DNA of 60,073 nt from Clostridia bacterium (GTDB lineage Bacteria > Bacillota > Clostridia > Oscillospirales > Acutalibacteraceae): positions 1 to 60,073 of the forward strand of contig JAGBSJ010000014.1 of the NCBI GenBank assembly GCA_017631955.1, given 5' to 3'. Below, piece by piece: positions 53,578 through 60,073 of this stretch. Under the pieces are notes generated by a model that saw nothing but the letters and a program-made list of their open reading frames with translations, was not told where the DNA came from and made no database searches. The position numbers and the translations under genes are program-made. Numbering within the stretch: position 1 is the stretch's first letter; each line of letters starts with the position of its first letter.

Positions 53578-55218
53578 TTAACCCTCAATCTGTTTCTTGA
53601 GAATTGTGCGAATATTCTCGAGTTTTTCTGTTGCCTGCATCTTTGTTTCGCCACACATTGAGTAATAAACTTTAAGTTTTGGCTCTGTTCCTGATGGTCT
53701 TATTGCAATCCAAATACCGTCTATAAATGTGTATTTAAGTACATTTTCTTTTGGCAAGTCACCAATACCTTTTGAGTAATCAAGCACATCTTTAATATTC
53801 TCAAATAACAACTTGCCGTTTTCACGCATATTTGTCATAATGCTTTGGATTTTTTCTGCACCATCTTTACCTTTAAGCACAAAAGTATCAAGCGCATCAA
53901 GATAAAATCCAAACTTTGCATAAATATTATTAAGAGCATCTACAAGTGTTCTGCCATTATTCTTGTGGTATGCCGCCATCTGACAAATAAGCAGTGACGA
54001 AACAACTGCATCTTTATCGCGAGCATGTGTACCTACAAGATAACCGTAAGATTCTTCGTAACCAATTACAAATTCGCGGTCACCATTAATTTCGTATTCA
54101 CCTATCTGTTCACCGATATATTTAAAGCCAGTAAGAGTATCAACAATATGAAGTCCATAACTTCTTGCAATATCTGCACCAACTTCACTTGTAACAATAG
54201 TTTTTACAAGTGTAGATTTTTCATTTAATGTATCTTTTCTATTTGAAAGCACAAAATCAACAAGCAAAGCACCAATCTGGTTGCCAGTCATAAGTACATA
54301 TTCTCCATTATGTAAAACTGCAGTACCTACACGGTCGCAGTCAGGGTCTGTGCCAAGCACTAAATCTGCTTTTTCTTCTTTTGCTTGTTCTATTGCAATA
54401 GTCAAAGCATCTTTTTCTTCTGGATTAGGTGAACGAACTGTACTGAAATTACCATCGGGCAATTCTTGTGATTTTACGATTGATACATTCATACCCTCAA
54501 GTGCTTTTCTCACGGGAATATTACCTGTACCATGAAGTGCTGTATAAACAATTTTCAGGTCTGATTTTTCTTCGTAAATAGATTGTTTTTTTACTTCTGT
54601 CAAGAATGCATCAAGAACATCTTCGCCAATCACAACGATTTCACCATTATTTACACCTTTGTCAAAGTCCATAATTTCAACTGACTGTAAATCTATAACT
54701 GCATTTACAAAATCTATAACCTGATTTGCAAAACGAGGGACTAACTGACAACCGTTTTCGTCATAAATTTTATAACCATTATATTCTTTTGGATTATGAC
54801 TTGCGGTAAGCACAATACCACCATTACAACCTAAATGCTTTGCTGTAAATGAAAGCACAGGAGTTGGCATAAGAGTATTGTAGATATATACTTTAATGCC
54901 ATTTGCAGCCAACACACCTGCCGCCACTTGTGAGAAATACTGTGAATTATTTCTTGAGTCGTAAGCAATTGCAACGCTGATTTCCCCATCAAAGTGACTT
55001 TTAAGGTAATCTGCATAACCCTTTGTTGCTTTTGCTATTGTATATTTATTCATTCGGTTAGGACCTGCACCCATAATTCCACGAAGCCCACCTGTACCAA
55101 ATTCTAATTCCTTATAAAATCTGTCTTCAATCTCTTTTTCGTCAGTAATTGTAACAAGTTCATTTTTAGTTTCGTCATCAAAACTGCACCAAAGGTCAAA
55201 TTTTTCTTTAATTGTCAT
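53578..55218 (-). CDS. Phosphoglucomutase/phosphomannomutase
   Basis: A 546-residue alpha-D-phosphohexomutase. The phosphoserine loop is TASHNPKEYNGYKIY, the Mg2+ loop GTDPDCDR, the sugar loop GYEESYGYLVG and the phosphate-binding RPSGTEPKLKVY, all intact. It interconverts hexose 1- and 6-phosphates (glucose and/or mannose). Upstream of an alpha-mannosidase it probably handles the released sugar after phosphorylation. The PgcA-like length favours phosphoglucomutase with broad specificity. Confidence 0.92.
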   Translation of the reverse strand: MTIKEKFDLWCSFDDETKNELVTITDEKEIEDRFYKELEFGTGGLRGIMGAGPNRMNKYTIAKATKGYADYLKSHFDGEISVAIAYDSRNNSQYFSQVAAGVLAANGIKVYIYNTLMPTPVLSFTAKHLGCNGGIVLTASHNPKEYNGYKIYDENGCQLVPRFANQVIDFVNAVIDLQSVEIMDFDKGVNNGEIVVIGEDVLDAFLTEVKKQSIYEEKSDLKIVYTALHGTGNIPVRKALEGMNVSIVKSQELPDGNFSTVRSPNPEEKDALTIAIEQAKEEKADLVLGTDPDCDRVGTAVLHNGEYVLMTGNQIGALLVDFVLSNRKDTLNEKSTLVKTIVTSEVGADIARSYGLHIVDTLTGFKYIGEQIGEYEINGDREFVIGYEESYGYLVGTHARDKDAVVSSLLICQMAAYHKNNGRTLVDALNNIYAKFGFYLDALDTFVLKGKDGAEKIQSIMTNMRENGKLLFENIKDVLDYSKGIGDLPKENVLKYTFIDGIWIAIRPSGTEPKLKVYYSMCGETKMQATEKLENIRTILKKQIEG

Positions 55219-55407
55219 TATTTTTACCCCGTTTCAGGCATATTTTTATATGTTAATATGATACAACAAATACCATTAACTGTCAATTTTTTCATTGGGG
55301 AATATGCAATAAAAAATCATAATAAATTATATATATTTACTATTTCTTTTTGTATTATAAATTGTTATAATTATTGTGTATAATTATTCAGTTTGAGGAG
55401 TGGTATA

Positions 55408-57645
55408 ATGAAAAGGGACGCTAAACTTGCTCGTTATTTTGTTCTTACCTTTTTAGGAATATTTGCAATTGCAATCATAGTTGTCTTCCCCATCTTCCTT
55501 ACAAATGAACTTGACTCACAAAATCAGACATTTTTGAAAGAAGTTTCAGAAAAAAATGCAGAGTCAGTAGGTTTCAGATTCCAAGAACAAGCTGCATATC
55601 TGTATTATTATGCAGAAGACATTGATACCACTCTGCTTGACAACCCCAAAGCAGCAGTTAAAAGCATTGAAGCTAATGTAAATCTTCAATTATTCAAGCG
55701 TTATGGTGTTTCTTCTCTCGATGGTAAGGCATATACCTCTGACGGAAAATCCATTAATCTTGCTCATAATGAATACATTAAAAAATGTGTTGAAAAAGAC
55801 GGTCTTGTTATTTATCGTATGTCTGCACAAGAAAGTATTGACGGTGATGAAGAAATTTTTGTTATGCACTACCCTCTTAAATATCAGGGCGAAACAAAAG
55901 CTGTTTTCTTTCTTGTTTTTTCAATTGACCAGATTATGGCAAACTTCAAATCTAATGCATTCCAACAAAGTGAGTTTTTCTATGTAGTTGACTATGAAGG
56001 CAACAACATTATGAGTACTCATAAAGATGAGCGATTCCGTAATATTGAGAATGTATTCCATACATTGCCGAAAGATGAAAAATATGGCGGTAGCAGAATT
56101 CCTGGCATACAGGAAGACATGAGAAATGGCGAAACAGGAATTCTTTATTCTTCACAATCTTCACGCGAAGTCGATTTTTACCTTTATTATTCTCCGCTTA
56201 ACTTTAACGACTGGTACTTGTTTAGTGTTATTCCTACAAGTGCCGTTACTGCGAACCGAAACACTGCATTATCTTATGTTGCAATAATGTGTTTCTTCCT
56301 TATTACTGTATTTATTCTTTTCACAATTTACGCGGTATCATCCGAAAGACGTAACAAAGAAGAACTTGATAAAATTCTTTATACCGACAGTCTTACAGGC
56401 GGTGCTTCTTATGCTAAATTCTGTCTTGATGTAAAAAAACAACTAAACAAAAATTACAAAGCTGCTTACATAGTAATGGACCTTGACAATTTCAAACTTG
56501 TTAACGATTACTATGGTTATGAAATGGGTAACAGAACAATTAAATATATAAACACATTGTGGCAGAAAATGCTTCGTGATGATGAATATGTGGGCAGAAT
56601 TGCTGCGGACAGATTCGCAGTATATCTTCGTTATTCTCGCGAAGAAGACCTTATAAAACGTCTTGAAAAATTCTGTGCAGACTGTCGCACATTTAATGAT
56701 AAGAATATGACAAACTATATTCTTGTACCGAGTATTGGTGTTTATTATATTACAGAAAAGAATATTGATATTCAGAAGATGCAGAACTGTGCTGTTATGG
56801 CCAAATCTCTTGTCAAAGGTGACCGAGATTCTACAATTTCAATTTATAGTGGCAAAATTAAACGCGATTTAACACGCAAGAAACTTTTCTCTGATGAACT
56901 TGAACTCGCCATAAAACACAAGCAACTTTCTGTTGTTTTACAACCGCAGTATAATGCTAAAACCGGTAAAGTCTGTTCGGCAGAAATGCTTGTAAGATGG
57001 AAAAAGGAAGATGGCAACTTTGTTTCTCCGGCAGAATTTATTCCTATTGCCGAAGAAAGAGGTTTTATTAAAGATATTGACCGATTTGTTTTCCGTAAGG
57101 CCTGTGAAGTCCAACAGGATTTAATTGAAAAAGGATTTGGTCCTATTGATATTTCTGTAAACTTATCTCAACAAACACTTCACGACCCAAAACTTATTGA
57201 AACATATCTTAAAATCATTGAAGAAACCCACGCTGACATTTCTCACATTCACCTTGAAATTACAGAAACTACACTCTTTAACAACAACCGTAGTTTCTTG
57301 AGAATTTTACGAAGAATTCACAAAGCGGGCTTCAAGATTTTGCTTGATGACTTCGGCACAGGTTATTCTTCACTTATGCTTCTTAAATCAATGCCTATTG
57401 ATGCACTTAAGCTTGATAAGTCATTCATCGACGACTATGAACATCCTCGCGGAAGAAACATTATAGAATGTGTTATTGATATGACAAAGAAACTAGGTAT
57501 CACTCTTATTGCCGAAGGCATTGAAACACAGGAGCAATATGAATATATCAAATCACAGAATTGTGATGTTGTTCAGGGTTATCACTTCAGTTATCCATTG
57601 GAATACCACAAGTTCTGCGATATAGTAGCAAACAATATCAACTAA
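55408..57645 (+). CDS. Membrane Cache-GGDEF-EAL protein, probable c-di-GMP phosphodiesterase
   Basis: The 745-residue signalling protein has an N-terminal transmembrane helix (about 11-32), an extracytoplasmic Cache-like sensor (about 35-285), a second helix (about 290-312), a GGDEF domain and an EAL domain. The GGDEF site reads AADRF (399-403), so cyclase activity should be lost. The EAL domain looks active: EML at 526-528 for EAL, then EITETTLF, LDDFGTGYSS, KLDKSFI and AEGIET. It should hydrolyse c-di-GMP in response to an external ligand. GAGGAG sets the start at 55408. It converges on gerC with a 4-base overlap. Confidence 0.9.
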   Translation: MKRDAKLARYFVLTFLGIFAIAIIVVFPIFLTNELDSQNQTFLKEVSEKNAESVGFRFQEQAAYLYYYAEDIDTTLLDNPKAAVKSIEANVNLQLFKRYGVSSLDGKAYTSDGKSINLAHNEYIKKCVEKDGLVIYRMSAQESIDGDEEIFVMHYPLKYQGETKAVFFLVFSIDQIMANFKSNAFQQSEFFYVVDYEGNNIMSTHKDERFRNIENVFHTLPKDEKYGGSRIPGIQEDMRNGETGILYSSQSSREVDFYLYYSPLNFNDWYLFSVIPTSAVTANRNTALSYVAIMCFFLITVFILFTIYAVSSERRNKEELDKILYTDSLTGGASYAKFCLDVKKQLNKNYKAAYIVMDLDNFKLVNDYYGYEMGNRTIKYINTLWQKMLRDDEYVGRIAADRFAVYLRYSREEDLIKRLEKFCADCRTFNDKNMTNYILVPSIGVYYITEKNIDIQKMQNCAVMAKSLVKGDRDSTISIYSGKIKRDLTRKKLFSDELELAIKHKQLSVVLQPQYNAKTGKVCSAEMLVRWKKEDGNFVSPAEFIPIAEERGFIKDIDRFVFRKACEVQQDLIEKGFGPIDISVNLSQQTLHDPKLIETYLKIIEETHADISHIHLEITETTLFNNNRSFLRILRRIHKAGFKILLDDFGTGYSSLMLLKSMPIDALKLDKSFIDDYEHPRGRNIIECVIDMTKKLGITLIAEGIETQEQYEYIKSQNCDVVQGYHFSYPLEYHKFCDIVANNIN

Positions 57646-58787
57646 CTTAAATATTCGTGACCTACACGTCTTATATTTAAATCAACATCGACTTCGTACA
57701 AACTGTTTTTCAGTACGGAGTCGATATTTTTTTCATTTTTTCGGTAAAAGTCTTTATGGAATATATAAAGTAATCGAGTCAAACCGCAAGCATCACTATC
57801 GTATTTTTGATACATAGAATTAAGTGTTGTTTTTATCTTTTTCTCAATATATTCTTCACCTTTTTGCTTTATTTCTTCAATCTGTTCACTTGTCATAACA
57901 CTTGAAACTCCGCCACTGATTTCTGCGATATCTGCGTCCATTTTTACACTAATCACAAAAGTTGGAACACTTTTTTCAAGTTTCACTTTTCTACTGGTTT
58001 TTGATTTCACAACATTAATTGCAACATTTGTGCCTTTTCCGCTGTCAAAGGCAATTGCGGTATTATAAACTTTATTGGAAAGCATATTGAGATATACAGT
58101 TTCATCTTTCGAAATAACTTCTCTGTACTTTGTATTATTAAAAAGTGCTGTCCCTGTTATTTCTGCACTTTTTTCTTTATCTTTACCTTTCAATGCAAAA
58201 AGCGGTAATGCAAAATCCTTAGTACCTGAATTGTAACGATTTATAAGCTCATACAGTTGTGTGGAAAATATTTTGGCATCATACTCATAAGATTTAATAC
58301 TGTTCTCAAGATTTTGAGCACTTATATATTCATCATTGTTTTTTGCCTCAAGAATTTCACCTGCAGTTTTTTCTGCGGCAGCAATATAAACCGTACCGCC
58401 ATTTTCAACATCTCGTACAAAGAAATCAATAACATCATCCATTTTATCTTCTGTAATACTTTTGCCTATAAGAATAATGCGATTTTGTGAATACAGTGGT
58501 ATTTTGCCTTCTTTTTCGGTTACAGTTTTTATTGCAGTGTAAACTGTGTCGCCTTTAAGTTTGTATGTCTTTAAAGGTGGTTGTGAAGCACCCTCTGCAG
58601 ACGATGCTTCTGATGAATTTGTGTCAATTGCCTGAAGTGTAACAGTATATGTGCCATCATCTTCTAAATCTATGCCAATACCCTGAATTACCAATCTGTT
58701 ACGAATATCTTTTTTATAGACTTCGTTTTCACTGAATGTGAAAATTGCAAGAACTATAACAAGCACAATTATTAAGACTCTTCGCAT
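57642..58787 (-). CDS. gerC: Spore germination protein, Ger(x)C family, without lipobox
   Basis: The 381-residue protein has a hydrophobic N-terminus (about 3-19), NRLVIQGIGIDLEDDGTYTVTLQ as in the Ger(x)C N-terminal domain, and a C-terminal GerC domain (VNVVKSKT onward, ending DVDLNIRRVGH). GerC is normally a lipoprotein of the nutrient germinant receptor in the spore inner membrane. Here the lipobox Cys is missing: the region reads LAIFTFSENEVYKKDIRNR. It may be held by an uncleaved helix instead. AAGGAGTGG precedes the ATG, and the gene overlaps gerB by 16 bases. Confidence 0.88.
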   Translation of the reverse strand: MRRVLIIVLVIVLAIFTFSENEVYKKDIRNRLVIQGIGIDLEDDGTYTVTLQAIDTNSSEASSAEGASQPPLKTYKLKGDTVYTAIKTVTEKEGKIPLYSQNRIILIGKSITEDKMDDVIDFFVRDVENGGTVYIAAAEKTAGEILEAKNNDEYISAQNLENSIKSYEYDAKIFSTQLYELINRYNSGTKDFALPLFALKGKDKEKSAEITGTALFNNTKYREVISKDETVYLNMLSNKVYNTAIAFDSGKGTNVAINVVKSKTSRKVKLEKSVPTFVISVKMDADIAEISGGVSSVMTSEQIEEIKQKGEEYIEKKIKTTLNSMYQKYDSDACGLTRLLYIFHKDFYRKNEKNIDSVLKNSLYEVDVDLNIRRVGHEYLS

Positions 58788-59860
58788 TTTTCACCACTCC
58801 TTTTTCTACCGAAAATCAACAGAATACACGGAATTAACAAAACAGTAATTACTGTAACAAGAATTTTGATTATTGAACTGTCAATAATTGAAAATCTTTC
58901 AATTTCGCCTGCAATAACAAGATTTGTGATTATAGTTACTGTGCCGATTGCAACAAGATAACTACCTTTTTTGATTTTTGGAAATGCTTTAAACAAAATA
59001 TCTGCTTGCAAAAATATAAGCAAAGACGCCTTAATGAATGCACACATAATCCACACACTTGTAAAGATTGCATCAAGACGGTCAAACATAGCAAACTCAG
59101 CAAGAGATGCCAGAGTGTGAAATGGAAAAAGTTGTGTTGCTGCAAAATTACCCATAACTGACCCTGCAAAAAAGAAAAGAATTGCCATTAATAAAGTCTG
59201 TGACAAAAGCCACACAAAAAATCCTTTAGTAAGTTTTCCGTTAACTTTTGGCAAAGCAATTGCAATCATTGCATACTCTATTGTTTGCCCTACCGAATCA
59301 ATAGCAGTTTTTATTACAGGTGTTACTCCGTTATAGAAAACAGATGAAAGATTCAACAAATCCACTTTATCTGTCAATGCACACAATATAAAAATTATTG
59401 CAGGGATAACGAGCACTGCTGTAAGCACCGAACTTCTTCCCAATGCTTCAAAGCCAAGATAAGCCCCATAACAACAGAATATAATCACAAAAACAAGCAT
59501 AAAGTTCACATTTGTTTCGGGGAATACTACTGTGCCTGTAAATACATCAAGTCGTGCAATAGTCACTACGGTAAAATAAAAGAATGCGATTACATAAAAA
59601 ACTGATATTATCTTTGAAAGATTTTCAGACCGTTCCCGCGCTAAATCAATAACACTTTTATCGTTATATTTTTTGTAAAGCACATAAACAGGAATCATTA
59701 TAATAATACCGAAAAATATTCTGAATATGGGTTGCACAAGCATATCAGAAAGTCGCACATTTTTTGTGTATGACGAAATATATGTGACAGTTGTTAATGT
59801 GCGACTTAAAAACAGCATTACATAAAACTGAAATGCACTGATTTTTCCTTTAGTTATCAT
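58772..59860 (-). CDS. gerB: Spore germination permease-like subunit, GerAB/GerB family
   Basis: A 362-residue protein with ten membrane segments, of the amino acid-polyamine-organocation superfamily branch used in germinant receptors (ISAFQFYVMLFLSR start, the YISSYTKN region, PETNVNF in the middle). It is thought to bind the germinant. TGGAGAA stands before the ATG, 1 base past the gerA stop. Confidence 0.9.
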   Translation of the reverse strand: MITKGKISAFQFYVMLFLSRTLTTVTYISSYTKNVRLSDMLVQPIFRIFFGIIIMIPVYVLYKKYNDKSVIDLARERSENLSKIISVFYVIAFFYFTVVTIARLDVFTGTVVFPETNVNFMLVFVIIFCCYGAYLGFEALGRSSVLTAVLVIPAIIFILCALTDKVDLLNLSSVFYNGVTPVIKTAIDSVGQTIEYAMIAIALPKVNGKLTKGFFVWLLSQTLLMAILFFFAGSVMGNFAATQLFPFHTLASLAEFAMFDRLDAIFTSVWIMCAFIKASLLIFLQADILFKAFPKIKKGSYLVAIGTVTIITNLVIAGEIERFSIIDSSIIKILVTVITVLLIPCILLIFGRKRSGEKCEES

Positions 59861-59861
59861 T

Positions 59862-60073
59862 CTATTTCTCCATTTTATCTATAAGCATATTCCTTTTTCC
59901 TAACTTGCGCCAATCTGCACGAATAATAAAATCACGCCACGCGCCAAGTTTTGTTGGTGACATCGGTGAGGTAAAAGGTATGCCATAAGGATTTATTGCT
60001 GATGCATTTATAAGCACTACCGCAAAACTGAGCATTATTCCGTACAATCCTGAAAGCCCACCTATTACAATAA
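59862..60073 (-). CDS. gerA: Spore germination protein GerA-type subunit, C-terminal end (partial)
   Basis: The reading frame is open to the window edge. The 70 visible residues include a membrane segment (IVIGGLSGLYGIMLSF), then NPYGIPFTSPMSP and IIRADWRKLGKRN, which match the C-terminus of GerAA-type proteins. It is the first known gene of the gerA-gerB-gerC operon on the minus strand. Confidence 0.85.
   Translation of the reverse strand, partial: IVIGGLSGLYGIMLSFAVVLINASAINPYGIPFTSPMSPTKLGAWRDFIIRADWRKLGKRNMLIDKMEK

Noticed and set aside
55219..55407. c-di-GMP riboswitch before the GGDEF-EAL gene
   Set aside because: The region is AT-rich without the conserved GEMM core or a terminator.
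1..60073. CRISPR arrays, prophage, integrases, transposases, tRNA or rRNA genes
   Set aside because: No regularly spaced repeats, recombinase motifs, cloverleaf sequences or rRNA-like stretches were seen.

Overview
The window looks like chromosome of a low-GC, strictly anaerobic, spore-forming gut-type Firmicute (Clostridia, Oscillospirales/Ruminococcaceae-like). The basis is the AT-rich base composition, GGAGG ribosome binding sites, consensus sigma-A promoters (TTGACA-N17-TATAAT type), pyruvate:ferredoxin oxidoreductase plus an HndABCD-type [FeFe] hydrogenase, a ger spore-germination operon, and Gram-positive gene order such as obgE-mrnC and lepA-hemW. I saw no rRNA, tRNA, CRISPR array, phage or transposase genes. 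The species is not identified; the taxonomic placement is inference.

Layout. 1-9 kb is fermentative redox metabolism: the 3' end of nifJ (PFOR), then on the minus strand an XRE membrane regulator, an MltG-type transglycosylase, a MATE pump, and a five-gene hydrogenase operon (NuoE-like, GHKL ATPase, 2Fe-2S protein, NuoF-like, HydA). PFOR reduces ferredoxin, and the hydrogenase can reoxidise ferredoxin together with NADH. 9-12.5 kb is a probable vitamin B6 salvage locus: a MocR/PdxR-type regulator divergent from a pyridoxal kinase, an ECF S-component and a small radical SAM protein. 12.6-19.2 kb is a small SOS-like-controlled membrane protein gene, then the housekeeping run obgE, mrnC, yitT-like, lepA, Ala/Pro-tRNA editing protein and hemW.

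19.2-33.5 kb holds a PH-like membrane protein, a metallophosphoesterase, a metA gene interrupted by one TAG codon, two diverged tandem membrane-protein paralogs with nearly identical flanks, a copper ATPase fused to a CopZ-like domain, folD, lgt, a YmfF/YmfH M16 peptidase pair, a radical SAM protein, and an SPFH protein whose leader reads as a yybP-ykoY (Mn2+) riboswitch with a mutually exclusive terminator. 33.7-38.4 kb has a DUF1015-VanZ-substrate-binding-protein operon and rmuC.

38.4-55.2 kb is a glycan-use region: GH3 beta-glucosidase, a membrane-anchored GH51-like protein that has lost both catalytic glutamates, two GH38 alpha-mannosidases, a GPH sugar transporter, nagB, a GDPD phosphodiesterase, a NifU-like protein and a phosphosugar mutase. 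Together these suggest uptake and breakdown of mannose- and glucose-containing glycans with amino-sugar entry to glycolysis. 55.4-60 kb holds a Cache-GGDEF(degenerate)-EAL protein and a gerA(partial)-gerB-gerC operon.

The strongest unusual items are the riboswitch-SPFH pairing, the SOS-like small membrane gene, the dead GH51-like protein, the CopA-CopZ fusion that keeps an internal ribosome binding site, and the nonsense codon in metA. No gene cluster here clearly amounts to a wholly new system.
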